From contig CANCGR010000247.1 of assembly GCA_947377625.1 (NCBI GenBank), positions 1 to 5,156 on the forward strand: a DNA stretch of 5,156 nt, in the 5' to 3' direction. The position numbers were made by a program, and so were the translations under genes. The notes beneath the pieces are model-generated. The model made no database searches. It saw only the letters and a list, made by a program, of their open reading frames with translations, and was not told the origin of the DNA. Source of the DNA: Gammaproteobacteria bacterium. Its GTDB lineage: Bacteria; Pseudomonadota; Gammaproteobacteria; Pseudomonadales; Pseudohongiellaceae. Below, in pieces: positions 1 through 5,156 of the stretch; the first letter of the stretch is position 1, and every line of letters starts with the position of its first letter.

Positions 1-47
1 GATGATGCGCCAAAGCAGTTAGGCAGTAGACCAGTGAGACTGAGTAA

Positions 48-2114
48 ATGAAGAAAGTTTTAAGGTTGTGCGGTTTGGTGGTGGCAGTGGCGTTGATGGC
101 GCGCGCGCAAGCGCAAGAAGCGTCCAGCGGAGTTGAATTGTTCAATGCCACTTGCTCGAATTGCCACGGTGCCAATGGGCAGGGCGGGCAACTGGCCCCT
201 TCGCTGTTGAAAAAAGTGGCGAGTTCAGACGATGCAGCGCTGACCGCATTTCTGCGCGTCGGCAACCCCGTCAAAGGCATGCCGCCGGCGCCCGTACAGA
301 ATCCGGAGTTTCCGGCACTGTTGAGCTATTTACGGTTTCTGGCCAGCACAGTGTCTGATGCCACCTTTTCTACCGCCGATACCCGCAACCAGTATTCATC
401 AATGCCGGCCATCAAAGACTTCGTGCCGGTGACCGACAAAATTCTCAACCATCCGAGCGCCAACGACTGGTTATGGTTCAGCCGTACGCCGGATGCGCAG
501 CGTTTCAGCCCGCTGAATCAGATCAACCGCGACAACGTCAAACAGTTGGGGCTGGCCTGGTCGCGTGGACTGCCGGCTGGCGTTACCGAAACCATTCCGA
601 CTGTGTACAACGGCGTCATGTATCTGACTCTGCCGGGTTCCAATGTGGCGGCCTTTGATGCCACCACCGGTGACCAGATATGGGAATACAAGCGCAGCTA
701 TGCCAACGCGGGCGCCGGCGGCTCTGGCCGATCCAAAACACTGGCGATCTATGACGACATGATTTATTTCACTGCACCGGATGACACTGTCGTTGCTCTT
801 GATGCGCGTACCGGTGCGCTGCGCTGGGAAGCCGCGACTCCAGGGCGTGGCAACAGCAGCGGTGCCATCGTCGTGAAAGGCAAGGTGTTGTCGGGCGGAA
901 CCTGCAACAAACGCGAAAGCTGTTATATCTCGGCACATGATGCCCACACCGGCAAACTGGTGTGGAAGTTCTTCACCGCCCAAGCCCCGGCCGATCCGCC
1001 GGGTTATGACACCTGGGGTGGCGTGCCGGTGGAAAAACGCAAGGCATCCACTTGGGGCCTGCCGGGTTCCTATGATGAGCAAACCAACATCCTGTACTGG
1101 AGTGTCGCCAACCCGGCGCCGTATACGCGGCTTGAACGCCACGCCGGCAACCCCGATGCGATCTCTGACACGGCGCCCGCTGATCTCTACAGCAATTCCA
1201 CGCTGGCGCTGGACCCTGATACCGGCCACTTGTTGTGGTACTACCAGCATTTGCCCGGTGATGACTGGGATGAAGACATGAATGAAGAGCGCATCATTGT
1301 GCGCACTCCGTTTAATCCGGATCCACGTCATGTGAAATGGATCAACCCGGATGTGCCCAAGGGCCAGCCGCATGACGTAGTGCTCAGTGTCGGTGAAGGC
1401 GGTGGCATCTTTGCGCTCGATAAAAAGACCGGCCAGTTTTTGTGGGCCAATCCCTTTCCGTCCGATGTGCCCAGTTTCGGCATCAAGGACATTGATGTTC
1501 ACACCGGTGCCACCCGCATCAATCGCGATGTAGTTGCCAAATTCCCGGGTGACCACAATCTTGTCTGCTTCTTCAATACACGCAGCTATTGGCCCTCTGC
1601 CTACAACCCCATCAATAATTCGTTGTATGTGCCTTACATCAACAACTGTCTCAACATGACGGCTGCCAAACCTGCCACCGAGACGATGCCGGCGATGCCG
1701 GAAAGTCGCATAGGCAGTCCTTTGCCCGGGCTGGACCTGAATGAACTCAACGGGCTGGCTCGCATCAATGTTGAGACAGGCGAAATCACTCATTGGCCTA
1801 CCGGCCGCATTCCCACCAACAGCGCCATGCTGGCCACTGCCGGCAACCTGGTGTTCTGGGGCGACATCAACCGCCGTTACCGGGCGGTAGATGCTGACAA
1901 CGGGCAGGTGCTGTGGGAGACAGTGTTGGGTGCGGCGATTTCCACCAGCAACATTACCTATGCGGTGAACGGCAAGCAGTATGTCGCGGTGATCACCGGG
2001 GGCAACCTGTCACATCCCGGGCTCAATACCGGCACGATGGGGCCAATCCGGCTCAATCTGAGCAATGGCGACAGTAACACCTTGTATGTGTTTGCCTTGC
2101 CGGACAAAAAATAA
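48..2114 (+). CDS. PQQ-dependent quinohemoprotein dehydrogenase with N-terminal cytochrome c domain
   Basis: Probable periplasmic dehydrogenase that oxidises an alcohol, aldehyde or sugar with pyrroloquinoline quinone and passes electrons to its own heme c. The 688 residues begin with a Sec signal peptide (about 1-22, likely cut after AQA). A cytochrome c domain follows: CSNCH at 36-40 is the heme site and Met78 in GMPPAP is the likely axial ligand. From about 135 on there is a PQQ beta-propeller with at least six tryptophan-docking type repeats, for example AFDATTGDQIW (202-212), ALDARTGALRW (250-260), ALDKKTGQFLW (456-466) and AVDADNGQVLW (613-623). WDED at 407-410 supplies the probable catalytic Asp408, and Asn355 in ANPAPY matches a metal ligand of methanol dehydrogenases. 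The adjacent Cys-Cys pair of classical alcohol dehydrogenases is absent; Cys286/Cys292 and Cys507/Cys534 could form other disulfides. The start is firm because an in-frame TAA (45-47) directly precedes the ATG; the ribosome site is weak (GTGAGA, 34-39). The family is certain, the substrate unknown. Confidence 0.93.
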   Translation: MKKVLRLCGLVVAVALMARAQAQEASSGVELFNATCSNCHGANGQGGQLAPSLLKKVASSDDAALTAFLRVGNPVKGMPPAPVQNPEFPALLSYLRFLASTVSDATFSTADTRNQYSSMPAIKDFVPVTDKILNHPSANDWLWFSRTPDAQRFSPLNQINRDNVKQLGLAWSRGLPAGVTETIPTVYNGVMYLTLPGSNVAAFDATTGDQIWEYKRSYANAGAGGSGRSKTLAIYDDMIYFTAPDDTVVALDARTGALRWEAATPGRGNSSGAIVVKGKVLSGGTCNKRESCYISAHDAHTGKLVWKFFTAQAPADPPGYDTWGGVPVEKRKASTWGLPGSYDEQTNILYWSVANPAPYTRLERHAGNPDAISDTAPADLYSNSTLALDPDTGHLLWYYQHLPGDDWDEDMNEERIIVRTPFNPDPRHVKWINPDVPKGQPHDVVLSVGEGGGIFALDKKTGQFLWANPFPSDVPSFGIKDIDVHTGATRINRDVVAKFPGDHNLVCFFNTRSYWPSAYNPINNSLYVPYINNCLNMTAAKPATETMPAMPESRIGSPLPGLDLNELNGLARINVETGEITHWPTGRIPTNSAMLATAGNLVFWGDINRRYRAVDADNGQVLWETVLGAAISTSNITYAVNGKQYVAVITGGNLSHPGLNTGTMGPIRLNLSNGDSNTLYVFALPDKK

Positions 2115-2130
2115 TTGTCATTGTGGGTAG

Positions 2131-2160
2131 CACTTGGTCAGGATCACGCCCGGCCAAGTG
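2131..2160 (+). terminator. Hairpin downstream of the dehydrogenase gene, possible terminator or attenuator
   Basis: Nine-base arms CACTTGGTC (2131-2139) and GGCCAAGTG (2152-2160) pair fully with one G-T wobble around a 12-base loop, starting 16 bases after the dehydrogenase stop codon. Only two T residues follow, so it is not a canonical Rho-independent terminator. It may stabilise the 3' end of the mRNA, weaken read-through into the next gene, or act with Rho. The rest of the 107-base gap shows no convincing promoter. Confidence 0.45.
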
Positions 2161-2221
2161 TTAGCAACTCCACCGGCACGTCCTTTGCATCGATCTGTAA
2201 AAACCCAGCAGAATCGGTCAA

Positions 2222-3076
2222 ATGGTCAATTCTTCCGTCAATATTTCGTCGCTCCTCGGGCACGCCAAGCCCGAGGTAGTGAGCGCCATTCGCAAGGCGA
2301 GTGAGAAGACCGGGGTCGATTTTTCCTATCTCGTACAGAATGCAGCGGCCGAGAGCAGCCTTAATCCGACAGCACACAGTGCCGGTTCGTCGGCGCGTGG
2401 CTTGTTCCAGTTTATCGACAGCACTTGGCTCGATACCGTTGATAAACACGGGGCTGAACATGGCTTGGGCAAAGCTGCGGCGGCGATCACGCGTGACAGC
2501 AATGGCAAACCTGTCGTGCATGATCCTGCCGTGCGCCGGCAGATACTGGCGATGCGCGACAACCCGAACATCGCGGCACTGATGGCTGCCGAATTCACCA
2601 AGGACAACCGCGCCACGCTGGAATCCAGCCTGGGACGCAAGGTTGATAACGGTGAGTTGTACATGGCGCACTTTTTGGGCGCGAGTGGCGCCGGCAAATT
2701 CATCAGCAAGAAGGAACAAGCACCTGCTGCGCTGGCAGCGCAGCTGTTGCCCAATGCTGCCCATGCCAATCACACGGTTTTCTTTGAGGCGGGCAAAGCG
2801 CTGTCAGTCAATGAAGTCTATGGCAAGCTGGCCAGCCCTTTCGTGAAAGAAGCTGATGCATTGGGGCCAGTGGAGGCGGTCGCAAAACTGCCCGCGCTAC
2901 CAACCATGAACGATGCACTTACGCTGGCCTTGACGGGTGCAAGCCGCGCACCTGAGTCAGCACCGTCGAAGACGATGAACTCACCAATCAACATGCAGGC
3001 GTTTGCGCTGGAGTTTCTGAAATCGCTGAGCGCGCCGGAACAAGGCGCTGTGAAGGGTAAACACTGGAAGGCATAA
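2222..3076 (+). CDS. Lytic transglycosylase (SLT-like) domain protein, no visible signal peptide
   Basis: Probable peptidoglycan-cleaving lytic transglycosylase, or a protein with that fold, of 284 residues. The SLT/goose-lysozyme signature lies at about 37-70: AAAESSLNP holds the likely catalytic Glu44, followed by the GLFQFI block (60-65) and STWLD (68-71). A second conserved stretch, GELYMAHFLG (144-153), is typical of SLT-domain proteins in which the helical domain continues well past the core. The last ~120 residues are rich in Ala, Pro and Leu with no recognised domain and end in a short helix-like stretch (FALEFLKSL). The N-terminus is polar, with no signal peptide or membrane segment, which is odd for an enzyme whose substrate lies in the periplasm; non-classical export, a flagellar or secretion-system role, or release by lysis are possible. 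An in-frame TAA at 2198-2200 with no start codon between makes ATG 2222 the earliest start. No clear Shine-Dalgarno sequence is seen. Whether it shares a transcript with the dehydrogenase is uncertain. Confidence 0.85.
   Translation: MVNSSVNISSLLGHAKPEVVSAIRKASEKTGVDFSYLVQNAAAESSLNPTAHSAGSSARGLFQFIDSTWLDTVDKHGAEHGLGKAAAAITRDSNGKPVVHDPAVRRQILAMRDNPNIAALMAAEFTKDNRATLESSLGRKVDNGELYMAHFLGASGAGKFISKKEQAPAALAAQLLPNAAHANHTVFFEAGKALSVNEVYGKLASPFVKEADALGPVEAVAKLPALPTMNDALTLALTGASRAPESAPSKTMNSPINMQAFALEFLKSLSAPEQGAVKGKHWKA
2254..2276 (+). promoter_or_regulatory. GC-rich perfect hairpin inside the first codons of the transglycosylase gene
   Basis: CCTCGGGC (2254-2261) and GCCCGAGG (2269-2276) form a perfect 8-base-pair stem with a 7-base loop. 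It begins 32 bases after the A of the start codon, covering codons 11 to 19. A stem this strong just past the initiation region could slow early elongation or affect mRNA folding. It may also be a chance product of the codons for LLGHAKPEV. The structure is seen directly; any regulatory role is inference. Confidence 0.35.
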
Positions 3077-3105
3077 CACCGATGTGCCGCAGGGCACACC
3101 GGTGT
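3076..3105. terminator. Strong hairpin between convergent genes, probable (bidirectional) terminator
   Basis: Thirteen-base arms at 3076-3088 and 3093-3105 pair at 12 of 13 positions (A3082/C3099 is the mismatch) around a GCAG loop. The left arm starts with the last base of the transglycosylase stop codon, and the minus-strand gene ends 11 bases to the right. On the plus strand a TTTT run (3115-3118) follows after nine bases, which is farther than in an ideal Rho-independent terminator. On the minus strand no T-run follows directly. The position between two converging stop codons supports transcription termination for both. Confidence 0.7.
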
Positions 3106-3116
3106 ACAGGACGGTT

Positions 3117-4145
3117 TTACTCGCGGGTAACGTCGCGCATTTGATCAGACATGCCTTGTTCCCAGGTGCTCCAGCCGGCGTTCATGCCATAGGGGCCGCG
3201 TTGCAGAATGGCTTCGATCTCGTGCAACTTGCCGCCTTCCACTTTGAACAGTTCAGCGAGCTGCCACGTCCACGGCTGCACCGGGCCGGAGGTGACTGTG
3301 CGGCCATCGGGCACCTGGAAGGTCCGCGTGTCACCACCGGTGTGATCGAAGAAGCCGAACGCAAACACGAGGCCGCGCTCTTCATCGACTGCCACAAAGC
3401 GGCGATCACGAATGCGATGCACGAAGTGCAGCAAGCCTGACTTGAACTGCTCCATGCAGCTCCACTGCGCTGAATAGCTGGTCGACGTATGTGGGTCTGG
3501 TCTGGTCTGGCCGGCTGGCGTAGGCGCGTTGGTGGTGAGACCGCCGTTTTCAAAACGGTTGCAGTCGTCAGCAAACGGGTAATCGCCTTTGCCGTCGTTG
3601 TTCTGCATGCCGGTGAAATATTTGTTGGCAGTCTTGATCAGGTCAGCGCGTGACATGCGTGAGGCAGCAGGAACCTCTTTAAGGAAAGCAGGTCTGGGCG
3701 AGCCGGCCTTTTCCACGTTGGCAGCGGCTTTCTCATCTCGCACCACGATCTGTTCGATCTGGGTGATGGTCTTGTTCTCCACTTTCAGGCGCAACCCGAT
3801 CAAGGCCGCAGTGCCTTTGGCGGGATCACGGTTGTCTTCTTCAATGGTGCCGACAAAGGCCACTTGGCCGGCCGGTACGTCGGTTACGAACAAACGGTAT
3901 TTGCCTTTGGCCTTCATGGTATTCCACAGGCCGTCACCGACCAGCAGGCGCTGGCCGTCTTCAGTGAATTTCGCGTTGGCGGCGATGGGCACAGCAGCGG
4001 GAGTGTTGGCGATGACAGCATCGAGATAGCGATCAACAAAGCCTTCCAGACAGCTGCGGTCACAAGCTTCAGCGGCGAATGCCATGGCTGGCATTTGCAC
4101 AGCCACTGCCAGCGTCAGCATTTTGAACAGGGTCTTGATTTGCAT
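3117..4145 (-). CDS. Exported protein of unknown function, DUF8021-like, with two SnoaL/NTF2-like halves
   Basis: A 342-residue protein with a Sec signal peptide (about 1-25, hydrophobic core then MAFAA), so probably periplasmic. The mature start CDRSCLEGFVDRYLDAV and the later VAFVGTIEE...LRLKVENKTITQIE region (about 28-136) resemble the DUF8021 family as I recall it. A second region (about 166-320) has a similar layout: an opening helix ending NKYFTG, a DDCNRFENG segment, and a closing WTWQLAELFKVEGGKLHEIEAI strand pair. Both halves suggest an alpha+beta cone of the SnoaL/NTF2 type. Cys28/Cys32 and Cys195/Cys230 may form disulfides. The stretch at about 203-226 is rich in Pro, Thr and Ser and looks like a loop. 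No catalytic motif is recognised, so no reaction is proposed. The start is firm: an in-frame TAA lies two codons upstream and a good ribosome site precedes it. It probably shares a transcript with the upstream DUF6152-like gene 55 bases away. Confidence 0.85.
   Translation of the reverse strand: MQIKTLFKMLTLAVAVQMPAMAFAAEACDRSCLEGFVDRYLDAVIANTPAAVPIAANAKFTEDGQRLLVGDGLWNTMKAKGKYRLFVTDVPAGQVAFVGTIEEDNRDPAKGTAALIGLRLKVENKTITQIEQIVVRDEKAAANVEKAGSPRPAFLKEVPAASRMSRADLIKTANKYFTGMQNNDGKGDYPFADDCNRFENGGLTTNAPTPAGQTRPDPHTSTSYSAQWSCMEQFKSGLLHFVHRIRDRRFVAVDEERGLVFAFGFFDHTGGDTRTFQVPDGRTVTSGPVQPWTWQLAELFKVEGGKLHEIEAILQRGPYGMNAGWSTWEQGMSDQMRDVTRE
3494..3510. repeat. Short pentanucleotide tandem repeat (GGTCT, about 3.4 copies) inside a coding region
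   Basis: GGTCT occurs three times in tandem (3494-3508) followed by GG. On the coding (minus) strand it reads CCAGA repeats within codons for GQTRPDP, in a loop-like segment of the DUF8021-like protein. Gain or loss of one unit would shift the frame. Three copies are few, so a role in phase variation is only a possibility. Confidence 0.5.
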
Positions 4146-4152
4146 TTTTTAG

Positions 4153-4162
4153 TTCCTCTCCT
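4153..4162 (-). promoter_or_regulatory. Ribosome binding site of the DUF8021-like gene
   Basis: The minus strand reads AGGAGAGGAA upstream of the ATG at 4145, giving AGGAG 12 bases or GAGG 9 bases before the start. It is the clearest Shine-Dalgarno sequence in the window, and it supports both the chosen start and independent translation of this gene from a shared mRNA. Confidence 0.8.
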
Positions 4163-4165
4163 TTT

Positions 4166-4189
4166 GTTGTTATCGATGTTGTTATTGAT
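4166..4189. repeat. Tandem 12-base repeat in the gap between the two minus-strand genes
   Basis: GTTGTTATCGAT (4166-4177) is followed immediately by GTTGTTATTGAT (4178-4189), identical at 11 of 12 positions. It fills nearly half of the 55-base gap and lies just upstream of the ribosome site on the minus strand. It could be a slippage product, a spacer or a pair of protein binding sites. AT-rich composition contrasts with the flanking genes. Confidence 0.6.
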
Positions 4190-4200
4190 GTGAGTTGCTA

Positions 4201-5156
4201 TCAGCGTTGGTAGGAGTTTTCCGCACAGTTGAATGGAATGATGGTTTCGCTCGGGATATAGAGCATTTTTTTGGAAAGCTCGACCAGCTTGGTGAAATTG
4301 ACCGGATCATTCACCGTCACCGCATAGGCCAGCACACTGCCTTCTTCGGTGGCAGTGAAGCGTTCGGTGATCACCGACTTTTCACTTTGTGGAATGCCCG
4401 CCTGATTGAAATGCGGCCAGCTGATGTGGTCAGTAGTAACGACCAGTGTCTTGTCTTCGTAGTGGCCCACCGAATAGCCCAGCGGTGACGTTTTGGTGCC
4501 GGCAGGGGCGGCACTGAGGTTCATGTGAATCACGCGCGTCAGATCATATTCTTCAATCCTGATCGCAATATCGCCGCCTTGTTTTTTGATTTCCATCGGC
4601 AGCGGCTGTTCCATGATCAGCGGCATGCCTTTGGGTGTGCAGTTGTTGGTGGGGTTGTCGGTGGCCGGGTTGAACTTGGCCAGTGCTGCTTTGGCAGCAG
4701 GCGTCATTGGATATTTGTTGAGGTCGTAATTGCGATTGATGGATTCCGGAAACAGAAAACCGTCGGAACCTGTGAAGGTCCATACCCGGAACAAGCCGAG
4801 TTCAGGATGCGAGCGATCACCTTCGGTTCTGAAACGGTATGAGAAATCACCAACGGCCTTGTCAGTGAAATGCGGCTTCACGCCGGTTTGCAGCACCAGT
4901 TCCTGGCCGTTGGGCAGCAGCGCATTGGTAGCGAAGGCCTCCTTGAGCGCGGTGGTGGGCGGATAAGCCGACACCTTGATATGGTCGCCGACTTTGATGG
5001 CATCAGCCGGCACGCCAGCGCGTGTCATCAAGGTGGGTGAGCCGCTTTCCAGATCCCATTCAGTCACGCTGCCATCGGCGCCTTTCACTTTCAGGAAGAT
5101 ATGGGCATGCGGATTACGCCACGAGACTTTGGTGACTTCACCTTCGAGTTCAAGGT
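4201..5156 (-). CDS. DUF6152-like exported protein with C-terminal beta-rich domain (5' end outside window)
   Basis: The reading frame stays open to the right edge, giving 317 visible residues; a GTG codon at 5086-5088 is internal, because family-conserved sequence continues upstream of it. Numbered from the first visible residue, 1 to about 89 match the DUF6152 pattern as I recall it: LEGEVTKVSWRNPHAHIFL with W12, N14, P15 and H16, then WDLESGSP and a VGDHIKV strand. Family members normally begin with a signal peptide and roughly 40 more residues, so those are probably missing. A linker with RVWTFTG (123-129) leads to a second domain (about 150-305) containing IHMN (209-212), GYSVGHYEDKTLVV (226-239), the ITERFT segment and VNDPVNFT. 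This domain is common in uncharacterised exported bacterial proteins. Cys172 and Cys310 flank it and may pair. The function is unknown. It is probably the first gene of a unit with the DUF8021-like gene downstream. Confidence 0.83.
   Translation of the reverse strand, partial: LELEGEVTKVSWRNPHAHIFLKVKGADGSVTEWDLESGSPTLMTRAGVPADAIKVGDHIKVSAYPPTTALKEAFATNALLPNGQELVLQTGVKPHFTDKAVGDFSYRFRTEGDRSHPELGLFRVWTFTGSDGFLFPESINRNYDLNKYPMTPAAKAALAKFNPATDNPTNNCTPKGMPLIMEQPLPMEIKKQGGDIAIRIEEYDLTRVIHMNLSAAPAGTKTSPLGYSVGHYEDKTLVVTTDHISWPHFNQAGIPQSEKSVITERFTATEEGSVLAYAVTVNDPVNFTKLVELSKKMLYIPSETIIPFNCAENSYQR

Noticed and set aside
1..47. Possible end of an upstream gene or a promoter before the dehydrogenase
   Set aside because: Only 47 bases are visible, with several stop codons in different frames and no convincing -35/-10 pair; nothing can be supported.
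48..116. Cys8 in the dehydrogenase leader considered as a lipoprotein lipobox
   Set aside because: The cysteine lies before the hydrophobic core rather than after it, and an AQA cleavage site follows the core, so an ordinary signal peptidase I leader fits better.
471..1793. Long open frame of 440 codons on the minus strand, antisense to the dehydrogenase gene
   Set aside because: It lies entirely within a gene with clear heme and PQQ motifs. Its translation is rich in Arg, Gly and His with no recognisable domain, as expected for a shadow frame in GC-rich DNA.
2144..2773. Minus-strand open frames (also 2326-2769) opposite the transglycosylase gene
   Set aside because: The plus-strand frame carries the SLT motifs; the opposite frames show no family features and are shadow frames.
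3084..3440. Plus-strand open frame starting inside the terminator hairpin
   Set aside because: It overlaps the conserved C-terminal part of the minus-strand DUF8021-like gene, begins within the terminator stem and has no ribosome site.
2162..4200. Nine-base inverted match, TAGCAACTC (2162-2170) and GAGTTGCTA (4192-4200), bracketing the two central genes
   Set aside because: Nine bases are too few to separate terminal repeats of a mobile unit from chance. There is no transposase and no target duplication visible.

Overview
The window looks like chromosomal DNA of a Gram-negative bacterium, most likely a proteobacterium (possibly gammaproteobacterial). The basis is its moderately high GC content, densely packed genes, three exported (Sec-type) or presumed exported proteins, and a PQQ/heme c periplasmic oxidase-type enzyme. 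The lineage is an inference from protein style; no marker gene is present. No RNA gene, CRISPR array, insertion sequence, integrase or origin is visible.

Layout: (1) 48-2114, plus strand: an exported quinohemoprotein dehydrogenase with an N-terminal cytochrome c domain and a C-terminal PQQ beta-propeller. (2) 2115-2221: a short gap with a hairpin that lacks a good U-tract. (3) 2222-3076, plus strand: a protein with a lytic transglycosylase (SLT) fold and no visible signal peptide. Its first codons carry a strong GC-rich hairpin. (4) 3076-3105: a strong hairpin between two convergent genes, probably a terminator. (5) 3117-4145, minus strand: an exported protein of unknown function that resembles the DUF8021 family and appears to consist of two related SnoaL/NTF2-like halves. 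(6) 4146-4200: a 55-base gap with a good ribosome binding site and a tandem 12-base repeat. (7) 4201 to the right edge, minus strand: a DUF6152-like protein joined to a second beta-rich domain. Its 5' end lies outside the window.

The two minus-strand genes run in the same direction with a 55-base gap and are probably one transcription unit, the DUF6152-like gene first. The two plus-strand genes run toward them. The dehydrogenase would pass electrons from an oxidised alcohol, aldehyde or sugar through PQQ to its own heme and then to the periplasmic respiratory chain. The minus-strand pair has no known reaction. Its closeness to a PQQ enzyme hints at a shared periplasmic catabolic role, but this is an inference from neighbourhood only, and the genes are not co-directional.

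No obviously novel multi-gene system such as a defence, CRISPR or mobile cassette is visible. The most interesting points are the reversed domain order and metal-site residues of the quinohemoprotein, the apparent internal duplication in the DUF8021-like protein, and the uncharacterised exported gene pair.
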